Of a stretch of 64,000 bases of DNA, positions 18,527 to 27,500 are shown in pieces (within the stretch, counting starts at the first letter, position 1; each line of letters opens with the position of its first letter). The notes beneath the pieces were generated by a model, which saw nothing but the letters and a program-made list of their open reading frames with translations, was not told the DNA's origin and made no database searches. Position numbers and translations under genes: made by a program. Source of the stretch: Planctomycetota bacterium. Lineage in GTDB: Bacteria > Planctomycetota > Planctomycetia > Pirellulales > UBA1268. Location of the stretch: contig QWOQ01000011.1 of the NCBI GenBank assembly GCA_003669585.1, positions 248,001-312,000 of the forward strand. Direction: 5' to 3'.

Positions 18527-19294
18527 TCAGGAGAAGATGGATACCGCGTTCTGGAAGAGTACAAGCCCTGCACCACAACCCCCGTTGTCGCTGCGACGCG
18601 TCCAGGAAGGATGCTGTGTAGCATCCACGAATCGTTCGGGATGAGGCATTAAGCCGAAGACCCGTCCGGTCAGATCGCACACCCCGGCGACATCTCCCTC
18701 CGAACCGTTCGGATTCGTAGACTTCCCCGAAGAATCGTTCGAGTATCGAAGTACCAATTGACCTGCTGCTTCAAAGCTAGAAAACGTAGATCGATCCATT
18801 GTGACAAATCGCCCTTCGCCATGTGCTACCGGAAGATCGAGCCGATGAACACCGCGCAGAAAGACGCAGCGACCGGGTTGTGATTCCAGTTTCACCCAGC
18901 GATCGACAAAGCGACCGGATTCATTGAAAGCAAGCGATGCGAGGGGAAGTCCACTGTGCGAATCCGCCATGAGGAGCCGGGTCTGCAGGAGCACTTGGAA
19001 CCCGTTGCAAATACCGAGTATCAGTCCGCCACGATCACGGAATTGTTCGAGAAGATCACCCAGCTGCGATCTGATTTCGAGGGCAAAAATCCGTCCACTG
19101 GCAATGTCATCACCGTATGAAAAACCGCCGGGGATGCAGAGAATCTGAAATTCGTTTATCCGCTTTGGGTTCTCGATGAGTTCGCGAATATGCACTCTGG
19201 TTGGAAGGCCCCCGGTTAAGGAAAAGGCATGCGACGTCTCGTGGTCGCAGTTTGTACCAGGGGCTCGCAGAATAATGACACGAGGTGGGATCAT
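18527..19294 (-). CDS. purQ: Phosphoribosylformylglycinamidine synthase, glutaminase subunit
   Basis: The 255-residue product is the class I glutamine amidotransferase that supplies ammonia to PurL in purine synthesis. The nucleophile C96 is in LILGICNGFQVLL, the oxyanion motif PGGFSYGDDIASG is at 55-67, and the catalytic His-Glu pair is in LMPHPERFVD near residue 228. The N-terminal RAPGTNCDHET matches PurQ. It lies 57 bases downstream of the PurS-PurL gene on the same strand, so the two are probably co-transcribed. Confidence 0.96.
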   Translation of the reverse strand: MIPPRVIILRAPGTNCDHETSHAFSLTGGLPTRVHIRELIENPKRINEFQILCIPGGFSYGDDIASGRIFALEIRSQLGDLLEQFRDRGGLILGICNGFQVLLQTRLLMADSHSGLPLASLAFNESGRFVDRWVKLESQPGRCVFLRGVHRLDLPVAHGEGRFVTMDRSTFSSFEAAGQLVLRYSNDSSGKSTNPNGSEGDVAGVCDLTGRVFGLMPHPERFVDATQHPSWTRRSDNGGCGAGLVLFQNAVSIFS

Positions 19295-19351
19295 AGAGAA
19301 CAGTTCCGAGAATGGATCAAGATCATGAAGGCCATCGTTATGAGTCTCCGT

Positions 19352-22297
19352 TTAGAATCGCATTGAGAGTCGTCGCCACGCATCGGACAGCCTTTCAATC
19401 GTAACTCGCGCGACACTATCGCCGGCGACCCCAATGATCTCAAGTCGATCGTGAGATGTTACTTCGCCGATTGCGGCGTATGGAACGTCATGCATGAGTC
19501 GTTCGAATGTCTCTGCGCTCGATCGAGGAACTTCGCAGAGAAATCGCGCTGGGGTTTCGGAAAATGCCCTCACCCAGTCGCAGTGTTTTGCGTCATCGCT
19601 CGTGCCATCGCACGGTACGCAACCAAGTTCCACTCTCGCTCCAAGCATGCCGCCTATGACAGACTCAGCCAGCGCCACCGCGAGACCTCCGTCGGAGAGA
19701 TCGTGACACGCCGAGACAAACCCTTCTTGCATCGCCGCGGCCAAAGCATGGAAAAGTTTATTGCAAGCGACTGTGTCAATGGATGGAATGTGTCCACCGC
19801 GAACCCCGCCCAAGACTTCAAGCTGGCTTCCAGCAAAGTGCGAACCAGTTGATCCAAGAAGATAGAGCACCGAACCTGCCATCTTGAGGTCGGTGGTCAC
19901 AGCACGTCGTACGTCAGCAACCTGGCCCATCGCAGTAGCCAACAGTGTTGGTGGAATCGACAGTTCTCGGATTCCACCAGAAGAATCAGTACCGCGAAAG
20001 ACGTTATTGAGGCTATCTTTACCACTCACAAAGGGAGCGGCGAATGCCAGAGCCATGTCGTGGCATGCAAGGCAAGCTTCTACGAGAGAGCCCATGCCTT
20101 CCTCGGTGCGACAGTCTCCCCAACAAAAGTTGTCGAGCAAGGCTATTCTCGAAGGATCAGCACCGCAGGCGATCACATTGGAGATCGCCTCTACTAGAGC
20201 GACTGCCGTCATTGCGTAGGGATCAAGACGACCGAGGTGGTGCTTGATTCCAATTCCAATCGCAACACCTCTCGGTTGTCCGAGCACGCCTCGTACAACC
20301 GAGCCATCGGCTGGACCAGAACCGGGCCCCAAGAGCGGTTTGATTACGCTGGTTCCCTGAACCTCGTGGTCGTACTGACGAATGATCCATTCCTTGCTAG
20401 CAACATCAGGTGCCGACAAAAGATCAAGCAGCATTTTTTCAAAAAGATCTTGTGCAGAACCGGCTGGTTGATCCTTCCACTCAAGCGGCGTGAAAGAAGA
20501 TTTGTTCCATCGAGCGCGGCGCAATATTTTCGGCCGTCCATCGTGAAGAAAACTGCAGTCAAGCTCTCCAACGGTTTGGCCATTCCAGCAAAGCACGATT
20601 TTTCCGTCGCCAGTGAATTGTCCGATTGCGGTAGCCTCTACGCCCTCTGCAACGGCATGCTTTACAAGCGAGTCTAGATCACCGGGGGCAACAGCCAGAA
20701 CCATCCGCTCCTGCGCTTCGGAAATCCAAATTTCTGTTGCCGACAGTCCGGTGTATTTGAGCGGCACCTTATCAAGATCAACGCGTGCACCAAGTTCTGC
20801 ACCCATCTCGCCAACTGCGCTGGACAAACCGCCCGCTCCGCAGTCGGTAATGGCATGAAATAGCCGGGCCTGCGAGGCCGCGAGAATAAAATCGACAAGC
20901 ATCTTTTCGTGAATAGCATGACCGATCTGAACAGACCCTCCCGATTGTGCTTCACTTGTGCTCGAGAGTTCCTCACTCGAAAAAGTTGCACCATGAATTC
21001 CGTCGCGGCCCGTACGTCCACCTGCAACAACAATGAAATCACCCGCCTGTACTCGTGTTTCAGCAGTGCCGCGCGGCATAATTCCAACGGTACCGCAGTA
21101 CACGAGTGGGTTGGCAAGATACCCTTGGTCAAATGCCACAGCGCCACCGATCGTGGGAATCCCCATGCGGTTGCCGTAATCTCGAACACCAGCCACGACT
21201 CCGTCGAGCAACCGTTTGGGATGAATGACACCCGCCGGCAAGTCGTGTGGAGATGTATCGGGAAGCCCCACACAAAAAACATCTAGATTGGCAATGGGTT
21301 TGGCGCCGAGCCCTGTTCCGAGCACATCACGGATCACACCACCAAGTCCGGTGGCTGCTCCGCCGTAGGGTTCGATGGCCGAAGGATGATTGTGCGTTTC
21401 AACCTTGATGCAAATATCGTGATCGTCATCGAATCGCACCACGCCTGAATTATCACGAAAGACGCTTACGCACCAGTCATCTTTTCCAAGGGCCGCTCGC
21501 ACTTTTGCAGTCGCTGCAAAGACGGTTTCCTTAAGAAGATTATCGAAGTGCACAGGACCTCTGGGACCACTGTGGTCAACAGGACTGCCGAGAGTCTTAT
21601 GGCAGCAATGCTCGCTCCAAGTCTGGGCAATCGTTTCCAGTTCGATTTCGTAAGGATCTCTCCCGAGTGTTTGAAAATGATCACGCACCGTCGAAAGTTC
21701 AATCGCTGAAAGCGCGAGGCAGAGTTTCCGGCTAAGAGCCTCGAAAGAACGATCATCGAGCCCTTCGAGTCGCACGGAAGTCTGTGAAAAATTCCACGGA
21801 GTGCCTCGGGTCAGTTGTGTGATCGCGAGGGGGCCAATCACGACTTCGTGCACGGCTTCATTGGCCAAAAGCTTCCATGCAATGCAATCAAGATCGGCTT
21901 GATCGAGTTGAGGCAACCAGTACTTACGCAGCGATCGGACTGCCGTGGGGCGTATACCGACAAGCTCCATTGCGGACATGGCACTTTGTGCTGCAGGATC
22001 GGTGACTCCGGGGCGTGGGAGCACATTGAGAACTGTGCCAAGCCCCTGTGGACCGCGATTGAGTGTATCTCCACCCACACGGTCAAATCGAACAGTCTCG
22101 GTGACGCGATCGCACAAAACCTCCGTCGCGAGACGTTCTACGTCGGCTCGTTCAAGAGACCCTTCGATCAGCCAGCCAACTGCCGTAGCCGCGCGAGCGC
22201 AGCCGCCGATACCGAGTTGCCTGGCTCCAGAAACTAGCAACTTGGCCGCATGATCCAACAGCGGCGACTTTGAGTGAACCTCAACCTCCCACAGCAT
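19352..22297 (-). CDS. purL: Phosphoribosylformylglycinamidine synthase with fused PurS-like N-terminus
   Basis: The 981-residue product converts FGAR to FGAM with ammonia from PurQ. Residues 1-75 or so look like PurS (VEVHSKSPLLDHAAKLLVSGARQLGI ... LATEVLCDRVTETVRF). A linker follows, then the tandem AIRS-like PurL catalytic half with TWSEHCCHKTL (catalytic histidine), VETHNHPSAIEPYGGAATGLGGVIRD, DCGAGGLSSAVGEMG, ALLDNFCWGD and the C-terminal CHDLSDGGLAVALAES. No glutaminase domain is attached, which explains the separate purQ. The ATG at 22297 overlaps tyrA by 17 bases; an in-frame ATG at 22315 is possible. PurS fused to PurL is less common than separate purS-purQ-purL. Confidence 0.94.
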   Translation of the reverse strand: MLWEVEVHSKSPLLDHAAKLLVSGARQLGIGGCARAATAVGWLIEGSLERADVERLATEVLCDRVTETVRFDRVGGDTLNRGPQGLGTVLNVLPRPGVTDPAAQSAMSAMELVGIRPTAVRSLRKYWLPQLDQADLDCIAWKLLANEAVHEVVIGPLAITQLTRGTPWNFSQTSVRLEGLDDRSFEALSRKLCLALSAIELSTVRDHFQTLGRDPYEIELETIAQTWSEHCCHKTLGSPVDHSGPRGPVHFDNLLKETVFAATAKVRAALGKDDWCVSVFRDNSGVVRFDDDHDICIKVETHNHPSAIEPYGGAATGLGGVIRDVLGTGLGAKPIANLDVFCVGLPDTSPHDLPAGVIHPKRLLDGVVAGVRDYGNRMGIPTIGGAVAFDQGYLANPLVYCGTVGIMPRGTAETRVQAGDFIVVAGGRTGRDGIHGATFSSEELSSTSEAQSGGSVQIGHAIHEKMLVDFILAASQARLFHAITDCGAGGLSSAVGEMGAELGARVDLDKVPLKYTGLSATEIWISEAQERMVLAVAPGDLDSLVKHAVAEGVEATAIGQFTGDGKIVLCWNGQTVGELDCSFLHDGRPKILRRARWNKSSFTPLEWKDQPAGSAQDLFEKMLLDLLSAPDVASKEWIIRQYDHEVQGTSVIKPLLGPGSGPADGSVVRGVLGQPRGVAIGIGIKHHLGRLDPYAMTAVALVEAISNVIACGADPSRIALLDNFCWGDCRTEEGMGSLVEACLACHDMALAFAAPFVSGKDSLNNVFRGTDSSGGIRELSIPPTLLATAMGQVADVRRAVTTDLKMAGSVLYLLGSTGSHFAGSQLEVLGGVRGGHIPSIDTVACNKLFHALAAAMQEGFVSACHDLSDGGLAVALAESVIGGMLGARVELGCVPCDGTSDDAKHCDWVRAFSETPARFLCEVPRSSAETFERLMHDVPYAAIGEVTSHDRLEIIGVAGDSVARVTIERLSDAWRRLSMRF

Positions 22298-23132
22298 CCC
22301 GAATTTCCTTGGCATGAGTCAATATGGTGATCAGCCGACGACGGTCGCCAGCTTTAATAGCAGACAGCATTTTTTCGGTAATCGTTGCAACTCGTGCAAG
22401 TGACTTGGCCACCTCAGGACCGTTGTCCAAAAGAATATCAGCCCAGAGATCCGGATCTCCCGAAGCAATGCGAGTGGTGTCTCGCCAGCCTCCTGCAGTG
22501 AACTGTTGCACGCCGTGAGGCGTGGCGGAAGCGAGTGCTGCTGCAATAGCATGGGGAGTATGACTGGTACAGGCAAGAATTCGATCGTGCTGACGAGGTG
22601 GCATTACAAAAACAGTCGACCCGAGTGCCGACCAGAAGTCGCAGACGGCTTCAACATTTGCTGTTGGTGTTGCACGCGAGGGAGTGACGACGGTTGTGCG
22701 CCCGATAAAAAGATCTGCCGTTGCTGCTGACGGGCCCTGAAGATGACTGCCTGCCAGAGGGTGGGCTCCTACGAAACATCCACGATGAACATTTCGATGT
22801 CGTTCCCATTCGGCAACGATTCGTACCTTGGTGCTGCCAACATCTGTCAAAAGAGTACCGGGACGAACAAATGCATCAATCGCTTCGAGCGTAGCGCTGA
22901 TGGTGGAAAGGGATGTGGCAACAATCACGAGATCTGCTTCACTCACGCTCGACATAATGTCAAGCGAAGTTTCGCTTACAAGTTTGCGACGGCTTGCCTC
23001 CCGGAGCGAAGTTTTCGTTCGTCCAATTCCAATAACGCGACGAGCAAGCTTTCGCGTCAAGAGTGCAGCACCGATCGATCCACCAATCAGCCCAACACCA
23101 ATGATTGCAACAGTAGGCCAAGGAGCTTTCAT
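22281..23132 (-). CDS. tyrA: Prephenate dehydrogenase
   Basis: The 283-residue product oxidatively decarboxylates prephenate (or arogenate) toward tyrosine. The Rossmann motif IIGVGLIGGSIGAALLTR is at residues 10-27, then GIGRTKTSLREASRRKLV. The catalytic-region motifs LTDVGSTKVRIVAEWERH, GCFVGAHPLAGSHLQGP and CTSHTPHAIAAALA follow. The ATG at 23132 is chosen, since the frame upstream to 23219 has no family match. Its 3' end overlaps the purL start by 17 bases, so tyrosine and purine genes are linked by overlap here, probably from genome compaction rather than function. Confidence 0.93.
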   Translation of the reverse strand: MKAPWPTVAIIGVGLIGGSIGAALLTRKLARRVIGIGRTKTSLREASRRKLVSETSLDIMSSVSEADLVIVATSLSTISATLEAIDAFVRPGTLLTDVGSTKVRIVAEWERHRNVHRGCFVGAHPLAGSHLQGPSAATADLFIGRTTVVTPSRATPTANVEAVCDFWSALGSTVFVMPPRQHDRILACTSHTPHAIAAALASATPHGVQQFTAGGWRDTTRIASGDPDLWADILLDNGPEVAKSLARVATITEKMLSAIKAGDRRRLITILTHAKEIRDAVGG

Positions 23133-23399
23133 AGAGTGAAAACAAAAAGTGAAATGGGAAGTCAAAAACGATTTAAAGAACCGACTACCAAAAGTTTTGG
23201 ACCAGAACACTAGCCCCACTCTCTCCCGGAGTGAGGTCCTTCATGCAAACCGAGGCCATATTCTTGCGTTCTTGTACCACAGCCGAAGCCTCTGTGTTAG
23301 CGTTTATAACCGTAACGGTGCAGGCACGTTCTTGCCCGACGAATTAAAGGACGTGGCAAGGGCCCGCGTGAGGTCCCCCGAAAATATTTCTGAAACGAG

Positions 23400-24449
23400 A
23401 TGGAAGTTTTTCCCATGGCTACCATGTCGCAAGTCGCCAGAGCAGCATGCTTCGGTCGACTTGCGACAGCGCTTCGAGCCGGGATCGATATGCGACGGGC
23501 ATGGAAGAGCGAGATTGATCGAGTGCCTGCTCGCTATCGCGCTGCGATGCAGTTGGGAACTGTGGCGCTCGACGAAGGTCAGTCGCTTGCCGACGCAATG
23601 ACGTTGGCTGGAACGACATTTCTGCCGATCGAACGAGCGATCGTCGAAGTAGGGTGTCGCACTGGTCACGAGGCAGAAATTCTCAAAGAACTTTCTGTGG
23701 TCACCCAGCGAGCAGCCCGCGCTTCAAGCGAAATGCGAAGCGGGATGGTCTTTCCAATTTTTCAACTCACGATTGCGTTGGGAGTTATTGGATTGTTGAT
23801 CCTTCTGGCTGGAGTTCTCAAGGGAACTGATGGTCGAGGTGTGGATGTGCTTGGGATTGGATTGGCTGGCGTGGAGGGCCTCATTGCCTATGTATTGATC
23901 CTCATCATCTTTGCGGGAGCAGGGGTATGGGCCTTTTCCAGTGCAATGGCCAACTGGAATTCTGGAACGGGTGTGGTCAGGCGGATCCTCGAAATGATTC
24001 CTGTACTAGGCACTGCGATTCATTCAAGCGATGCGAGTCGATGGTGTCGGGCGGCGTCGCTTGCGAGTGGAGCAGGACTCGATGCCGGAAGATTGGTAGA
24101 GCTCGCGAGTGCCGCCGCTCCTCGTTTTGCGCGAGGAAATGATATTCTGTCGGTCGAACAACGTATTCGCGCCGGCGCAACACTCGCCGAAGCCTTGTCG
24201 CAAGGAGGAAGATTTCCAGATCGAATTCTCGATACGATTTCCGTTGGAGAGGAAGCAGGCAGCACCGCTGAAGTGCTTTCGCGTTTGGCCAGTGATTTCG
24301 ATGACGAGGCGGCGAGTGGCTTCAAGTCCGCCGCTCACGGAGCCGGTTTCGGGGTCTGGGCGCTTGTGGCTGGCCTGATCATCCTTGTCATTTTTCGAAT
24401 TTTTTCAACCTACGTGGAAGCTATTCAAAACGCCGCAAGTGGAATCTGA
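23400..24449 (+). CDS. Type II secretion system F-family membrane protein
   Basis: The 349-residue product has two T2SS-F modules. The first is at about 8-125 (FGRLATALRAGIDMRRAW ... IVEVGCRTGHEAEILKELS), followed by hydrophobic segments near 120-142 and 160-185. The second is at about 210-320 (SRWCRAASLASGAGLDAGRLVELASAA ... ISVGEEAGSTAEVLSRLASDF), followed by a final hydrophobic helix (GFGVWALVAGLIILVIFRIF). This is the GspF/PilC inner-membrane platform architecture. No GspE ATPase, pseudopilin or secretin gene is adjacent, so the protein is isolated. The starts at 23400, 23415 and 23424 are all possible. Confidence 0.87.
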   Translation: MEVFPMATMSQVARAACFGRLATALRAGIDMRRAWKSEIDRVPARYRAAMQLGTVALDEGQSLADAMTLAGTTFLPIERAIVEVGCRTGHEAEILKELSVVTQRAARASSEMRSGMVFPIFQLTIALGVIGLLILLAGVLKGTDGRGVDVLGIGLAGVEGLIAYVLILIIFAGAGVWAFSSAMANWNSGTGVVRRILEMIPVLGTAIHSSDASRWCRAASLASGAGLDAGRLVELASAAAPRFARGNDILSVEQRIRAGATLAEALSQGGRFPDRILDTISVGEEAGSTAEVLSRLASDFDDEAASGFKSAAHGAGFGVWALVAGLIILVIFRIFSTYVEAIQNAASGI

Positions 24450-24580
24450 GGCTTTGAAAATGCAATCCAAAGTACCCGTTGTATGGATGCCGAGTTTAGG
24501 ATTAAAGAAGGACAAAAGCCTCAGTTGTGGGTGAGGAAGTCCACGGACCATTGGCACAAACACCAACGCCGAGTGCTGGC

Positions 24581-25885
24581 ATGCAAAAAATAGTTACCAA
24601 GCATTCTTTTTTCGGTATGAAGGGCAAATGGAAAAGAGGAAGGCATGTTGTTGTGGTACGAATCCGGTCTGACAGAACGTGTTCCCAAAATTTCGTTTTC
24701 ACAGCTGGAGTCGTTGCATTCACAATTGCAATAACACTTGGTGGGCAGGTGCTGGCCGACCGTTTTGAATTAGCAAACGGCGAAACGATTGAAGGCACAT
24801 TACTCAACCCCAGCGAACGTCCACGGCGAGTGTGGTTGGTTCGATCAAGTGACGGAACATCACTTCAATTCGATGCAGATGCCGTGACTCATGTGACTCG
24901 CGAGACTCCGGTCCAAAAAGAATTTCATGAGATCGTTTCCGAATATCCCGACACGATCGAGGGCCAGTGGAAACTCGCCGAATGGTGTCAGGAAAAAAAA
25001 CTCGAAAAAGAACGACACGACATTCTCGAGCACATGCTTGAATTGGATCCCGACCACGTCGAAGCGAGACGACTTCTCGGCTACAGTCGCATCGATGGAA
25101 AATGGCACAAGCGTGAACAACTGATGGCCGAGCGAGGCTACTCCCGATATCGGGGAACGTGGAAAACTGCACAAGAAATAGAACTTTCCGATCGCGCAGA
25201 GCAGACTGAAGTCGCTCAAAAAAATTGGATTGTACGACTCAAAAAACTTCGCATGCTTGTCGATAAGCCACAGTCCTCCGATTCGGCAGCTAAAGAAATT
25301 CGTGAAATTTCTGACCGACACGCTGTCGGCGCACTCATGTTGGGAATTTCGAAAGAGCCGGCCTTTCGCGTGCGGTCTTGGTATTTGGAATCACTTTCCA
25401 GAATTGCCACACAAGAAGCATTCAGCGCGATTGTTCAGATTGCAATCGACCATCCTGATCCAGAAACGCGATTGAGCGCCACTGAACGATTGATCGTCTT
25501 GGGGCCTCATCAAGCAGCATCTTATGCCGTTGCTTCGCTGGCAAGTGAAGACAGCGCTCGCATTAATCGTGCAGCGGAACTGCTCGGCCGACTCGGGGTG
25601 AGTTCGGCGGTTGATTCGCTGGTGAAAGTGTTGATCACTGTCCACACCGCAGTCGTAAGTGACGGAAATTCTGAAGGATCAACCAACGCGACCTTCACGC
25701 CTTCAGGGGGTGGTTTGTCGATGGGAGGAGGAGCCAAACGCATCAAGGTGGAATCAAAGAACGAAGCTGTGCTGGCGGCGCTGGTCAAACTGACAAGCGT
25801 CAACTTCGAGTGGAACCCAACGGCCTGGCGATCGTGGATGGCAACAAGACAATCTCCAGCCGATTGTGATTTTCGGAGAGATTGA
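24581..25885 (+). CDS. Exported HEAT-repeat protein of unknown function
   Basis: The 434-residue product has an N-terminal hydrophobic export segment (FVFTAGVVAFTIAITLGGQVLA). A small beta-rich domain (RFELANGETIEGTLLN ... LQFDADAVTHVTRE) reads like the motif many planctomycete surface proteins use. A TPR-like helical segment (FHEIVSEYPDTIEGQWKLAEWCQEKKL ... HMLELDPDHVEARRLLGY) follows, then HEAT-like repeats to the end. The role is unknown and protein-protein interaction in the periplasm is likely. In-frame ATGs at 24527 and 24617 are alternatives. It is convergent with the next gene, 20 bases away. Confidence 0.7.
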   Translation: MQKIVTKHSFFGMKGKWKRGRHVVVVRIRSDRTCSQNFVFTAGVVAFTIAITLGGQVLADRFELANGETIEGTLLNPSERPRRVWLVRSSDGTSLQFDADAVTHVTRETPVQKEFHEIVSEYPDTIEGQWKLAEWCQEKKLEKERHDILEHMLELDPDHVEARRLLGYSRIDGKWHKREQLMAERGYSRYRGTWKTAQEIELSDRAEQTEVAQKNWIVRLKKLRMLVDKPQSSDSAAKEIREISDRHAVGALMLGISKEPAFRVRSWYLESLSRIATQEAFSAIVQIAIDHPDPETRLSATERLIVLGPHQAASYAVASLASEDSARINRAAELLGRLGVSSAVDSLVKVLITVHTAVVSDGNSEGSTNATFTPSGGGLSMGGGAKRIKVESKNEAVLAALVKLTSVNFEWNPTAWRSWMATRQSPADCDFRRD

Positions 25886-25905
25886 GCGAATCGCTGAACA
25901 AATGG

Positions 25906-27264
25906 CTACACCGTGCGGTCCACGCTCGGTTTGCTGCGGCGTCGCGGGAGCCATCCCGGATCAAGCACGGCAAGAGCGATTCGATTTTCAAGATTGGGCC
26001 GAAAGATCACCAGCAGCAAAACGGGCAAAAACCAAGCCATAAAAAGCCCGCCGTTGTGTGCTTTCCAAAATTGACTGCCCAGAAGAACCGCTGCGGTACA
26101 GCTCATCAGCGTTCCTAGGTTTTTCGGCATCGGCCAGAGCGAAAGTGTTACTGACATGGCAACAAATGCCGCGATGACGGGCAAGCGAAAGACAGCATCG
26201 TTGTAGGGAAGTGACCAGAATCCCTCGAGTGAAACTTCATTCGGAAAAATCCATCCAAACATCTGTCGCAACTGACTTACGAAAATGATGGTGTTTGGAG
26301 ATGTCACCCAGAGAACTCCCACGAGCAACAGCAGCATCAATGTGACACCCGTTGCAAATCGCCTCACGCCACGTTCCCAATAAAAACCACACCACAGTGG
26401 CAGCAGAAAGACAGGATAGTAGATGGTGCCAATGGCCAAGCCAATGAGCGATCCAGCCACGACGGGACGTCGATAACTGGCGATGGCCCACACGATAAGA
26501 GCAGCAGGAAGCACATGGTCGACCCGACCGGTCATGATCGCCGTGTAAGGCAGCAAGAGATAGAGCACGCCAGCAGCAATCCCGAGTCGAACATTCTCAA
26601 AATGCCTCCATCCAATCAAGACCATGCCGACAACGATTGCGAGGTGTGAAAGAATAGCCATCACTCGTGCAGTGGCCGTGTGTACGCTCCGGCGAGTTGC
26701 ATCCGTCACAGGAACCGGATCCGACACGTCGCTGTCGGGAGAAAAAATTCTCTGGGTTGAAATTTTTGGAAGCAAAAACAGAAGTGGGTATCCAGGCCCG
26801 AGACGTGCGAGTTGATCGACGTCGAGTTGTGGATCACGAGCCTCGAGCTTGTCGGCAGCCTGGGCCCCGGCAAGATCGTCCCGTTGCGGTCGCGTCGTCA
26901 CTACGTTGGCTAAGAGAAAGAGTAAGAGTGAGATGCCCAAAAAGATGAGTCCACCGGTCGAAAGGTTTGGATCCAGAAGTGGGCGTCGAACCATGAGGGA
27001 ATCAAAAAGCATTCGCGCGGTGAAGAGACCGCAGATGGAGAAAATCCAGATAAATCCCAATTGCTGCGCCGATGACGAAGCCTTGTAGCCGCCATATTCA
27101 ACGGCGAGAAGTCCTGGTGCCAAAAGGATGAGCAACAGAAGATCGAGATTACGGATGCTCCAAAGTCGGTTGAATTTAAAAAAAAGTGCAATCGAAAGAA
27201 GGCTCGACAGATAAAACCATGTCGTTGGATTCACGCGATAATAATGGAAGAGAATATCGCTCAT
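25906..27264 (-). CDS. Polytopic integral membrane protein of unknown function
   Basis: The 452-residue product has about ten hydrophobic helices (for example WFYLSSLLSIALFF, LLLLILLAPGLLAVEY, LIFLGISLLLFLLANVV, VMAILSHLAIVVGMVLIG, LGIAAGVLYLLLPYTAIM, VTLMLLLLVGVLWV). A soluble loop at about 125-190 interrupts them. The layout, with GRVDHVLPAALIVWAIASYRRPVVAGSLIGLAIGTIYYPVFLLP, is reminiscent of GT87/GT39-like membrane glycosyltransferases, but no catalytic DD or DE motif could be assigned. Isolated by convergent and divergent neighbours; function not assigned. Confidence 0.75.
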   Translation of the reverse strand: MSDILFHYYRVNPTTWFYLSSLLSIALFFKFNRLWSIRNLDLLLLILLAPGLLAVEYGGYKASSSAQQLGFIWIFSICGLFTARMLFDSLMVRRPLLDPNLSTGGLIFLGISLLLFLLANVVTTRPQRDDLAGAQAADKLEARDPQLDVDQLARLGPGYPLLFLLPKISTQRIFSPDSDVSDPVPVTDATRRSVHTATARVMAILSHLAIVVGMVLIGWRHFENVRLGIAAGVLYLLLPYTAIMTGRVDHVLPAALIVWAIASYRRPVVAGSLIGLAIGTIYYPVFLLPLWCGFYWERGVRRFATGVTLMLLLLVGVLWVTSPNTIIFVSQLRQMFGWIFPNEVSLEGFWSLPYNDAVFRLPVIAAFVAMSVTLSLWPMPKNLGTLMSCTAAVLLGSQFWKAHNGGLFMAWFLPVLLLVIFRPNLENRIALAVLDPGWLPRRRSKPSVDRTV

Positions 27265-27500
27265 CGCTGAAAAGTATCTCAGTGCACGATCAAAAATGCT
27301 GGATCAAAACGCCTTCTCTTCGCCGGTGCAATACCGCGTCCAAAAAGTTTCTAGGATACCCAGCGCGAACGCTTCAGGAAACGTGGAGGCCTTTCATGGG
27401 CCGTCAGAAGAGACCACCCTACAGAAAATGCTTCTCAAAAGTTGAAACAATTCCTGTTGCAGTTTCGGCAACGAAATGAATCAACACCTCGTTTGTCATA

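Noticed and set aside
20674..21282. 202-codon minus-strand frame within purL
   Set aside because: It is another frame of the same strand as purL; the PurL frame has all conserved motifs.
25906..27264. Calling the polytopic membrane protein a GT87/GT39 glycosyltransferase
   Set aside because: Hydrophobic pattern is similar, but no catalytic acidic motif could be assigned.
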